Source: a bacterium (GTDB lineage Bacteria > ARS69). Taken from it: 64,000 nucleotides of DNA. How positions within the stretch are numbered: position 1 is the stretch's first letter; the number at the start of each line of letters is the position of its first letter. The DNA lies in assembly GCA_025774805.1 (NCBI GenBank), contig JALGZR010000004.1, positions 1-64,000 of the forward strand. Direction: 5' to 3'. The position numbers and the translations under genes were made by a program. The notes beneath the pieces are model-generated. The model had not been told where the DNA came from. It ran no database searches and saw only the letters and a program-made list of their open reading frames with translations. Positions 44,528 through 52,337 of this stretch are shown here, in pieces.

Positions 44528-44546
44528 ACCCGGTATTATACTGGGT
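44528..44546. promoter_or_regulatory. 19-bp inverted repeat containing -10-like sequences
   Basis: ACCCGGTAT-T-ATACTGGGT is symmetric at eight of nine positions per arm and lies just after the barrel gene stop. It contains TATTAT and TATACT, both close to a -10 box, but no convincing -35 box lies 16-18 bases upstream. It could be an operator or a small hairpin. Confidence 0.35.
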
Positions 44547-44616
44547 AGAGGAAGAGGCGAAGCGGAGCCGGACCGATCCCCATCATCTCGAGAGCACACC
44601 GAGGAGGACCCCACCC

Positions 44617-45900
44617 TTGATCCCGAACCGGCCGAGGAACCGGTTCTCGCGGCTTTCCCCCCGGACTGAACGCCGATCCGCTCCCCGGCTCGGCACCGCC
44701 GTGCTGACGGCTCTGGCGCTCCTCATCGGCTGCAAGGACGAGCTGGCCCCCCCGACCCTGGGTTTCGTGGAGGTCCGGACCGGCGGGGTCGCGAATGTCG
44801 ACGTCTATCTCGACGGAGAACTCGTCGGGGTCGACCTCGACCGGCTGGGCCCGTTCGAGGCCGGGACGTATCGGGTGCGGGTGGCACGGTTCGGATTCGA
44901 CGTGGATCCGGCCGACGGGATCGACGTGACGGTTTCGCCCGGAAGGACCGCGATCGCGACCTTCGCGCTCGTCGCCCGCGACTTCGGCTCCGTCCGCATT
45001 CGGGCGTTCGACGAGGTGCTCGACACCGAGGTGCTCGGTGCGCCGATCCTGCAGAAGACCGGATCGGGGGACTACGTGTCCACCGGTCGGGTGACGGGTC
45101 AGCTCGTGGAAGAGATACCGGTCGGCCCCGCGACTTTCCTGATCCGGGAGGTCGGGTACGAAGACAGCGCCCCCGTCGTCGTCACGGTCGCCAACGACAT
45201 CGTGGTGGAGGAGGACGTCGTGCTCGCCCCACCCCACGCCGTCCTCGGCGAGATGTTCACGTTCGTGCAGTGCACCGGCTGTCCCGCGTCCGCCGACCGG
45301 CTCCGCGAGCTCTACCACGCGAACCCGGGGCGGATGTACGTGATCGAGTGGCACTCGGTGCCGGGCCAGGGTCTGTATGATCCGAGATGGCAGGAGAGGG
45401 AGCGCTTCTACGAGGAGCTTCACCTCGGGGGGGCGAGCATCACGGCCTACCCGACGGCTCTCTTCCAGGGCGTCCCCCCGCTGCTGTTGAACTCCCTACC
45501 CGCGACGCTCAACCAGTACGACGCGCTCGTCGCCGATCGCCTCGATGATTGCGCCACGGACTGCGCCGTCGCCATGAAGGTGGAGGGGCCGATCACGGAG
45601 CCGGCGACCACGATCACCGTACATCTCAAGTGGCGGGGAGGCGCACTCCCCGGCGACCTGAAGCTGCGCTTCGTCATCCTGGTGGGGGGGATCCCGGGAG
45701 GTCCGGAAGGGCACGTCTTCCACTTCGTCCCGAGGAACTACGAGGAGCAGGACGTGACGTTCGGAGCTCCGGGCGAGATCCGGCACTTCTCGGCGACCCT
45801 CGACCTGAACCCTTGGCCGACCTCGAACACGTTCGACTACGTCGTCTATCTCCAGTCCGACCAGACCGGAGAGATTCTGGCCGTGAGCGGAACTTACTAG
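44617..45900 (+). CDS. Omp28-like lipoprotein with thioredoxin-fold CTGC motif
   Basis: The 427-residue product starts at TTG (GAGGAGG 9 bp upstream) with a lipoprotein signal ending LLIGC (Cys about residue 34). Two PEGA-like beta domains follow (FVEVRTGGVANVDVYLDGEL-type). The thioredoxin-like segment then has FTFVQCTGC (Cys219, Cys222) and a tail domain of beta strands. The region after the CXXC (ADRLRELYHANPGRMYVIEWHS) aligns by eye with the selenoprotein encoded at 46895. A redox role at the outer membrane is inferred. It lacks the FlgD-like tail of its relatives. Confidence 0.78.
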   Translation: MIPNRPRNRFSRLSPRTERRSAPRLGTAVLTALALLIGCKDELAPPTLGFVEVRTGGVANVDVYLDGELVGVDLDRLGPFEAGTYRVRVARFGFDVDPADGIDVTVSPGRTAIATFALVARDFGSVRIRAFDEVLDTEVLGAPILQKTGSGDYVSTGRVTGQLVEEIPVGPATFLIREVGYEDSAPVVVTVANDIVVEEDVVLAPPHAVLGEMFTFVQCTGCPASADRLRELYHANPGRMYVIEWHSVPGQGLYDPRWQERERFYEELHLGGASITAYPTALFQGVPPLLLNSLPATLNQYDALVADRLDDCATDCAVAMKVEGPITEPATTITVHLKWRGGALPGDLKLRFVILVGGIPGGPEGHVFHFVPRNYEEQDVTFGAPGEIRHFSATLDLNPWPTSNTFDYVVYLQSDQTGEILAVSGTY

Positions 45901-45987
45901 CTCGGGGCCAATACACCGCCGTCCCGGATGTGCTAACATCGATCGGTTGATCCAGCTATCGGCGATACCACCCACGGAGGGGCCCCC

Positions 45988-46815
45988 ATGACCCGGATGG
46001 CACGGGCGAGCAATCTGGCTCTCCTCACGACCGTTGCCTTTGCCCTCGCCGGCTCCCTGGCGACGACGGACGCTTCAGAACTAACCGTGAGCAAGGCGCG
46101 CGCGCCCGAGGAGCGTCCCTCGCTCCGGCTCGCGCCGGCGGCGGACTACGAGTTCACCATCGAAGAGCTCTCCCTCAACTTGACCATCTTCGACGCGAAC
46201 ATCGTGGACTTCGTCGGCTCGTACTACTTCTTCTGGCTCACGAACACCGGCACGTCGTCGGACACCTATCGCCTGATCGTCGACAACGTCAGCTCCCCGG
46301 CCCTGTCGGCGGCGGTCTGCATCGGGACGGTGTGCACGCCCGACAGCATCAATCACACGCTCGCCCCGGGTGGCGCCGACACGGTCGGCGTGAACGTCGC
46401 CGCGTTCGACCACGTGGTGGGAACCGTCGATTTCCACGTCTACTCCGTCGGGAACTCGTCCAACCAGGCCCACTACACCGTGACGATCTACGGTGGGAAC
46501 ACGGGTCTCGGCGTCGAGCCGTTCGCGGGCTCGCTCGAGGGGTACACCCTCGGCCAGAACACGCCGAACCCGGTGCGCGCCGCCACGACGATCCCCTTCG
46601 CGCTGCCGAGGGAGGAGCGGGTGAGCCTGAGCCTCTACGACGTGGCCGGACGCATGGTCCGCGGGCTGACCGACGACGTCCTGCCCGCCGGCCCGCACGC
46701 CGTCACGTGGGACGGCCGGGGCGAGAACGGCCGCGAGCTCTCCAGCGGGGTCTACTTCTACCGGCTGACGACCCCGCAGGGCACGCTCACGAAGAACCTG
46801 ACGCTGACCCGATGA
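45988..46815 (+). CDS. Secreted protein with FlgD-like C-terminal sorting domain
   Basis: The 275-residue product has a signal peptide (about 8-30) and one central beta-sandwich domain (about 50-175) resembling CARDB/Ig-like folds, with a CIGTVC pair. The C-terminal FlgD-like domain (about 190-275) has the NTPNPVRAATTIPF start and LTKNLTLTR end. No enzyme motif is seen, so a structural or surface-attached role is likely. It lies between the two Omp28-like genes and 79 bp before the selenoprotein gene, probably in one transcript. Confidence 0.8.
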   Translation: MTRMARASNLALLTTVAFALAGSLATTDASELTVSKARAPEERPSLRLAPAADYEFTIEELSLNLTIFDANIVDFVGSYYFFWLTNTGTSSDTYRLIVDNVSSPALSAAVCIGTVCTPDSINHTLAPGGADTVGVNVAAFDHVVGTVDFHVYSVGNSSNQAHYTVTIYGGNTGLGVEPFAGSLEGYTLGQNTPNPVRAATTIPFALPREERVSLSLYDVAGRMVRGLTDDVLPAGPHAVTWDGRGENGRELSSGVYFYRLTTPQGTLTKNLTLTR

Positions 46816-46894
46816 CTCATCTTCCCTTCCCCCTCGTTCCGGCCCCCCGGAGTTCCCCGTTGCCGAGAGACCCTCTCAAAGGAGAAGCCCCGTG

Positions 46895-48943
46895 ATGACC
46901 CGAAGCAAGCTCTTCCCGATCGCGGGTTTGGCGCTGGGCGCCCTCGCGTTTCTCGTCCCGTCCTCCTCGGATGCCACGCTCGTCAAGCGCACGGTGTTCT
47001 GCGAGGAGTTCGGCTTCAGCACCTGACCGTACTGTCCGGACGTCCGTGAGGCGTTCCAGATGCTCCAGGAGGACTACGGGAACGAACGAATCGTCCACAT
47101 CGACTGGCAGAACAGTGGGTCTCTCAACAACCCGGACGCCCAAGCTCGCGGTAGTTATTACGGCGTGAGCTCGGTTCCCCACTCCGTCTTCGACGGCCAG
47201 AATCCCATCGTCGGAAGCTACGGCAGCCCGCAGGCGAACTACAACGTCTTCCTGCCGATCTTCCTGGCCCACGAGGCCGAGAGCTCCAAGGTGATGGTCG
47301 ACGCCTTCGTGACCTTCGACCCGGGCAGCTTGCAGGGCTACGTCGAGGTCACCGTCGAGATCGCTCCCGGGGAGACGGTCATTCCGACCAATCGCTTCAT
47401 CCGCGCGGCGATCTTCATCCGGGCTTGGCAATCCGGTCCCACGACCTGGCACGACATGGGAATCCGTTTGCCGCTCAACGTGCCCCTGACGATCTCGAGC
47501 GGAGGCCAGACCCAGACGGCATCCAGGACGTTCTCGCTGGATCCCGCGGATGTAAACCAGGCCTACGTCAACAATCCCTGGGACTGGGGGCAGCTCCGCG
47601 CCATCGGATTCGTCCAGAACGACGGCAGCCGGAAGGTGCTCAACGCGAACCTGGCTCCGCTCGCCTACGACCTCCAGGTGACGAACCTGGACCACCAGGT
47701 GCAGAAGGTGACCGGGGCCGAGAACGCCGAGGTGAACACCGAGGTCGAGTATCTCGGGGCCATTGACGACACCGTCACGGTCACGATGGACAAGTCGGGT
47801 CTGCCGGCCGGCTGGGACGCCGAGCTGGTCTGGAACTCCACGGTCTATCCGAGCGGTTTTACCATTCCGGCCATGACCGAGGGTCAGATCGAGGCGGTGA
47901 TGGTCCGGACGATCCCGGGCGCGGGCCCCGGTCTCGGTTCCGTCTCCGTGACGACAGAGCCCGTCTCCGAGCCGTTCCGGGGGACGACCTACGTCTACTC
48001 GACCTTCAAGGACACCGACGCCATCCTCTTCGTGGACGACGACAGGGGAGCGACGACGGAGACGATCTACGAGGCCGCGATCGCGGGCGCCGGTTACCAC
48101 TCCCTGACGTACGACTTCTTGGCCCTCTCGTACCCCACCGCCGATTACCTGGCTCCGTTCGACGCCGTCGTCTGGACGACGGGTGAGATGCAGTCCGGCA
48201 CGATCGGCAACAATGCTCAGGCCGAGTTGATCTCCTTCATGGACGGGGGCGGTCGGCTGTTCGTCTCGAGCCAGGGCTTTCTGAATCAGTACGGAGCCGG
48301 CGGCGATTTCGCCAGCAACTACCTGCGGGTGGCCTCGTTCAACCAGGACCCCCAGGCCGATTCGGCTTACGGCGTCGGCGGTGACCCGATCGGCGACGGA
48401 TGGGTTCTGGAACTGAACCCGCCGTTCGTCGACTTCGCCGACAGGATGACGCCGGGAACCGGGGCCGTCACTTGGTTGAACAGCGAGGAGGGACCGATCG
48501 GCCTCCGCTACGACGCGGGGGTCTTCCGGACCGTGTTCATGTGCGCCGCGTTCGATGGCGTTCCCGCCGGTCCGGCCATGAACGAGGAGATGATGCACCG
48601 GATCCTCGACTGGATCCTCGCGGGCTCCGGCCTCGACGTGACGACCGAGCCGGCGGCGGGCCCGGTCCGTCTCGCCCTCTCGCAGAACGCCCCGAACCCG
48701 TTCGCGGGCGCGACGCAGGTCCGCTACTCGATACCCGACGCCGGGCCGGTGAAGCTGTCGGTCTTCAACGTGACGGGCCGGAAGGTGACCGATCTGGTGA
48801 ACGGCATGATCCCCGCCGGGAACCACGTCGTGTCCTGGAACGGCGTCGACGCCGCGGGCAACCGCGTGGCGAGCGGCGTCTATCTCTACCGGATCGAGGC
48901 CGCCGGGGAGAGCCTCACCAAGGAGATGGTCCTGCTGCGCTAG
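46895..48943 (+). CDS. Omp28-like thioredoxin-fold selenoprotein with in-frame TGA (Sec44) and FlgD-like tail
   Basis: Reading from ATG 46895 (GGAG 10 bp upstream; GTG 46892 also possible) gives a signal peptide (about 5-27) and then CEEFGFST-U-PYC. The TGA at 47024-47026 is codon 44, and Cys47 completes a U-x-x-C redox site. The thioredoxin fold continues with EDYGNERIVHIDW and the cis-Pro loop GVSSVPHSVFDG. Beta domains follow, then a PIGL-type Ig region and a FlgD-like tail ending MVLLR; total 682 residues including Sec. Codon use upstream and downstream of the TGA is equally coding-like. Alternatives are a nonsense mutation or sequencing error (TGC to TGA) or a downstream start at 47060, which would lose the signal and active site. 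Confidence 0.8.
47048..47065 (+). promoter_or_regulatory. Candidate bacterial SECIS hairpin after the TGA
   Basis: Starting 21 bases after the TGA, GAG-G-CGT can pair with ATG-CTC (one bulged G and one G-U pair) around the loop TCCAG, placing a G-containing apical loop about 29-33 bases downstream of the UGA. That is inside the spacing known for bacterial SECIS elements. The nearby GTCCGGACGTCCG could form a competing stem. The fold was judged by eye only. Confidence 0.4.
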
Positions 48944-48985
48944 AGAGACTCCTCACACTCCCGCTCCCGGCGAGCGGGTCGAACA

Positions 48986-49018
48986 GGGGCCGCCGGAATG
49001 CCGGCGGCCCCGCCTCTT
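48986..49018 (+). terminator. Strong terminator hairpin after the selenoprotein gene
   Basis: GGGGCCGCCGG (48986-48996) pairs perfectly with CCGGCGGCCCC (49001-49011) around AATG, an 11-bp GC stem followed by GCCTCTTTG. It sits 43 bp after the stop and would end the redox-cluster transcript, although the T-run is short. Confidence 0.6.
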
Positions 49019-49028
49019 TGCCCCGCCC

Positions 49029-49091
49029 TCATCTCTCCACCGGCCTCTGCTGCGGCAGCGGCTCGCCGAGCCTGGTGCGCATTGCGGGCCG
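49029..49091. repeat. Shortened repeat copy (D1)
   Basis: CATCTCTCCACCGGCCTCTGCTGCGGCAGCGGC is followed closely by GAGCCTGGTGCGCATTGCGGG. The two ends of the dispersed element are thus brought together with most of the middle missing. Confidence 0.6.
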
Positions 49092-49140
49092 GGATTTCCG
49101 GTTTCCCGGGGCGCGCGGTTCGGGGAGAATCGGGGGCGGT

Positions 49141-49207
49141 AGCCTGCATGTCTCACCAGGCGCGGCTTCGCCGCTGCCGCAGCAGAGGCCGGTGAGACAT
49201 GCAGGCT
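49141..49207. repeat. Mini-copy (D2) of the repeat with perfect terminal inverted repeats
   Basis: A 67-bp element runs from AGCCTGCATGTCTCACC to its inverse GGTGAGACATGCAGGCT. Inside is a small hairpin GCGGC-TTC-GCCGC and the block CGCAGCAGAGG. It is an internally deleted derivative, typical of non-autonomous mobile elements, and lies 25 bp before the GT2 gene. Confidence 0.7.
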
Positions 49208-49232
49208 GGGAGCCGGCCAACCGAGGGGGCCC

Positions 49233-49952
49233 GTGAAGACCGTCATCTTCGTCCCCACGTACAACGAAGCGCCCAACCTCGAGCGGCTCGTGGGAGAGAT
49301 CCGTCGGTTCTCCCCGTCCTCGGAGATCCTGATCGTCGACGACGAGTCGCCGGACGGCACGGGGGAGATCGCGGATCGCCTGGCGAGCCGGGATGCCTCG
49401 GTTCACGTCATCCACCGCTCTCCGCCCCGGGGGCGGGGCCTCGCCGGGCGCGACGGCTATCTCGCCGCCCTGGACCGGGGGGCGGATGTCGTCCTGGAGA
49501 TGGACGCCGACTTCTCCCACGATCCGGAGCTCCTGCCCCGCTTCTGGGAGGAGATCGAACGGGGAGCCGACATGGTGCTCGGCTCCCGGTTCGTGCGGGA
49601 GGGGAGCGACGTCGATCGGGGGATCGTGCGCCGGACGATCACGATCCTGGCCAACACGTACATCCGGTGGGTGCTCGGCGTGCCGGTCGGCGACTGCAAC
49701 TCGGGATATCGCTGCTTCCGGCGGGAGACCCTGGAGGCGATCTCTCCGGCGACGCTCACTTCCGAGGGGCCCTCGATCGTGCAGGAGGTCCTGTTCCGGG
49801 CCCACCGTCAAGGAGCGAAGATGGTGGAGATTCCCCTGACTTTCGTGGATCGTAGGGAGGGCGACTCGAAACTGGGGTTCGGGCTTCTCCTCGAGGGCTA
49901 CTTCATGATCCTCCGGCTCAAGCTCCGCGCTCTTCGAGGAGGGAAGTCGTGA
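49233..49952 (+). CDS. Polyprenol-phosphate mannosyltransferase-like GT2 (Dpm1 type)
   Basis: This family 2 glycosyltransferase likely transfers a sugar (mannose or glucose) from a nucleotide to polyprenyl phosphate. The 239-residue product has the N-terminal VPTYNEAPNLERLV segment (about 7-20), IVDDESPDGTG (about 34-44), EMDADFSHDPE carrying the DAD metal motif (about 88-98), and GDCNSGYRCF (about 151-160). It has no C-terminal membrane helices, as in the Dpm1 group. Its product could feed the GT-C enzymes encoded nearby, including the next gene 13 bp downstream. GAGGGGG precedes the GTG start. Confidence 0.9.
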   Translation: MKTVIFVPTYNEAPNLERLVGEIRRFSPSSEILIVDDESPDGTGEIADRLASRDASVHVIHRSPPRGRGLAGRDGYLAALDRGADVVLEMDADFSHDPELLPRFWEEIERGADMVLGSRFVREGSDVDRGIVRRTITILANTYIRWVLGVPVGDCNSGYRCFRRETLEAISPATLTSEGPSIVQEVLFRAHRQGAKMVEIPLTFVDRREGDSKLGFGLLLEGYFMILRLKLRALRGGKS

Positions 49953-49965
49953 GAGAGGGCTCCGC

Positions 49966-52275
49966 GTGAGAGCACCGGCCGATCCCTACGCGCGGAACGC
50001 TCCCCTGCGTCGCTTCGCCCTTCTCTCCGTGATGGGCGTCGTGCTCCTGCTCTCCTGCTTCCACGTCACGAACCTCGACCTCGGCGGTCACCTGACGGTC
50101 GGCCGGGAGATCCTCAAGACCCGGGCCATCCCCGACACCGAGTTCTTCAGTCACACCGCCCGGGGTCACCCTTATCCGGTCCACCAGTGGCTGGGCGAGG
50201 TCATCCTCTTCGGAGTGGATCACCTCACCGGGGTCCCGGGTCTGATCCTGCTCCGGATGGGTCTGGCGCTCCTCGGGGCGATACTGCTCTACCGCAACGC
50301 GCGCCGGGAGGGGGCTCCCGTGGTGGTTGCGGCCGGAATCGTCCTCCTGCTGATCGCGGCCGCTCGCCCTCGACTTTTCATTCGACCGTTCCTCGTCTCG
50401 CTCGTCTTTCTGCCCCTGCTGCAGTCGTGGATGCTCGATCTGCGGCAGGGCCGGACCCGGAGACTCTGGCCGCTCCTCCCGCTGTTCGCGATCTGGGGAC
50501 ACCTCCACTCGGGGGTCCTCTTCGGCGTGCTCTTCCTCGCCGGGACTCTCGTGGGGGAGGGGTTCAAGGGCCTCGTCGCGCGAAGGCGCCGCGCCCGCGT
50601 CCGGGCGGAAGGAGGCTCGGTCGGGGTCGACACCCGGTTCCCGGGACCGCCGGTGGACGGGTGGAACTACCGGCGGCTGGTCCTCTTCTCGCTGATCGCG
50701 GTCGCCCTGCCCTTCGCCACCATGGCGCTCGTGAATCCGAGCGGCGTGAAGCCGCTCGTCCTTCCCCTCCTGTTCTTCCGGAACCGTGGCTTCCAGGAGA
50801 TGATCGCCGAGTACCGGACGGTCGATCTGTCGGTGGACTGGCCCTTCGATCTCGTCGCGGGGGCGCTCCTGGTCGGAATCCTCCTCCGCCCGCGCCGCGT
50901 CGACGGGACCGACCTGTTGATCTCGGTCGGGTTCGGTCTGATCGCATTCCAGGCGGTCCGCGGCATTCTCCCCTTCGCCGCCACCGCCGCGCCGCTTCTC
51001 GGCCGGACCTGGGGCTCGATCGTGGAAGACGTACTCGGTTGGGTCGGCGGATCCCGGGGCATGCCGAGCGCACGGAAGACGCGTGCCGACGCGGTGGAGG
51101 CGGTCCTCATCCTGGGAGTGATCGGGGTGGCCGGGTTCCTCGGGGCGCGCGCGATCCAGGGATGGGCCATCCCCTTCGGCTTCGGCAAGGACCCGAAACA
51201 CTATCCCGAGCGGGCCCTCGACTTCGTGGCGGCACAGGCCATCCGGGGTCCGATCTTCAACACCGACCTCTGGGCGTCCAGCATCCTCTGGCGCTGGCAC
51301 GGCACGCGACTTCCCGTCTTCGTCGACGCGCGCCTCGAAGCGTATCCCGAGGACTTCTGGCGGGACTCCTACTACCGGGTGTTGACCGCGGCGCCGGGGT
51401 GGCGGGACGTGCTCGCGCGCTACGGAGTCCAGGCGGCCCTGTTGCGGCGCGCGCCCGGCCGGTCCGACGATCGGATCGGCGAGGCCCTCTGGGAGGACCC
51501 CGGCTGGGGGCTCGTCTATTGGGACGACGCGGTGCTGGTCTATCTGCGCAAGGACGGGCCCTCCGCCCGCAACCGCGCGGTTCTCGCCGACTGGGGGCTC
51601 TCCGATCTGAACCCGCGGCACCCGGAGACGGTCCGTGATCTCGACGGGCCGGCCCGGGAGCGGGTCGCCGGCCAGCTCGAACGGCTCGTGCTGTGGAACC
51701 CCGACTCCTTTCTGCCCCGATGGGTCCTCGCCGCGGCGTGGACCCGTCTCGGTCGGGGCGAGGAGGCGGCGGGCATCTTCGAGTCGCTCGCCTCCCGTCG
51801 CGAGGCCCGGGGCAATCGGGCGTTCCTGGCGAGCCGCGCCGAGGCGGAGCTCGTCGCGGGGCGGCGCGATCGGTGGTCCAGCCTTCTGCGCGACCTCGGT
51901 ACCGACCCGGGCCACCCCGACGCGCTCTTCGGAGGGGCGGCGCTCCTGGGCACCGCCGGGAAGAACGAGGCCGCGATCGAAATGTACCGGGAGGTGCTGG
52001 ACCTCCGACCGACGGATTCCGATGCGATGAACAATCTCGCTCTGCTTCTCGCGCTCGAGGAGTCGGGCCGGCCCGAGGCCCTCGGTCTCCTGGACGCCGC
52101 CCTCGAGCGGCACCCGGAGGATCCCTATTACATCGCGTCGAAGGGCGAGGTGCTGTACCGGTCGGGGCGCCGGGGCGAGGCGTTGGTCGAGCTGCAGCGG
52201 GCTCTCGATCTCCTTCCGGAGGGCGACGCCGCGGCCCGGGAAGAGGTCATGCGCTGGATGCTCCGGGCGGAGTAG
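49966..52275 (+). CDS. Polytopic membrane protein (GT-C-like) fused to TPR repeats
   Basis: The 769-residue product has about 10-11 membrane helices to about residue 400. The first outside loop has the acidic pattern NLDLGGHLTVGREIL, and a later one has HPYPVHQWLGE, as in GT-C glycosyltransferases. A soluble domain follows (about 410-570), with FNTDLWASSILWRW and FVDARLEAYPEDFW segments, and then at least four TPR units (about 570-769). It resembles the gene at 29271 in overall plan. The GTG start follows the GT2 gene by 13 bp, suggesting the GT2 supplies its lipid-linked sugar. The catalytic role is inferred, not shown. Confidence 0.72.
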   Translation: MRAPADPYARNAPLRRFALLSVMGVVLLLSCFHVTNLDLGGHLTVGREILKTRAIPDTEFFSHTARGHPYPVHQWLGEVILFGVDHLTGVPGLILLRMGLALLGAILLYRNARREGAPVVVAAGIVLLLIAAARPRLFIRPFLVSLVFLPLLQSWMLDLRQGRTRRLWPLLPLFAIWGHLHSGVLFGVLFLAGTLVGEGFKGLVARRRRARVRAEGGSVGVDTRFPGPPVDGWNYRRLVLFSLIAVALPFATMALVNPSGVKPLVLPLLFFRNRGFQEMIAEYRTVDLSVDWPFDLVAGALLVGILLRPRRVDGTDLLISVGFGLIAFQAVRGILPFAATAAPLLGRTWGSIVEDVLGWVGGSRGMPSARKTRADAVEAVLILGVIGVAGFLGARAIQGWAIPFGFGKDPKHYPERALDFVAAQAIRGPIFNTDLWASSILWRWHGTRLPVFVDARLEAYPEDFWRDSYYRVLTAAPGWRDVLARYGVQAALLRRAPGRSDDRIGEALWEDPGWGLVYWDDAVLVYLRKDGPSARNRAVLADWGLSDLNPRHPETVRDLDGPARERVAGQLERLVLWNPDSFLPRWVLAAAWTRLGRGEEAAGIFESLASRREARGNRAFLASRAEAELVAGRRDRWSSLLRDLGTDPGHPDALFGGAALLGTAGKNEAAIEMYREVLDLRPTDSDAMNNLALLLALEESGRPEALGLLDAALERHPEDPYYIASKGEVLYRSGRRGEALVELQRALDLLPEGDAAAREEVMRWMLRAE

Positions 52276-52305
52276 TTGCCCGGCACCGTACCCCTTTGGT
52301 AGGCT
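52276..52305 (+). promoter_or_regulatory. Possible promoter of valS
   Basis: TTGCCC (52276-52281) and TAGGCT (52300-52305) are separated by 18 bases directly after the previous stop codon. The match is modest, but the 62-bp gap and the tidy spacing support it. No T-box-like leader is present. Confidence 0.3.
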
Positions 52306-52337
52306 GCGTCACTTCTCCTCACGAGGTTCGAAGGATC

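Noticed and set aside
46895-47059. Pseudogene or separate 43-residue peptide upstream of a gene starting at 47060
   Set aside because: The frame is continuous apart from one TGA, the upstream part is a proper signal peptide and half of a thioredoxin active site, and a start at 47060 would be inside the fold with no ribosome site.
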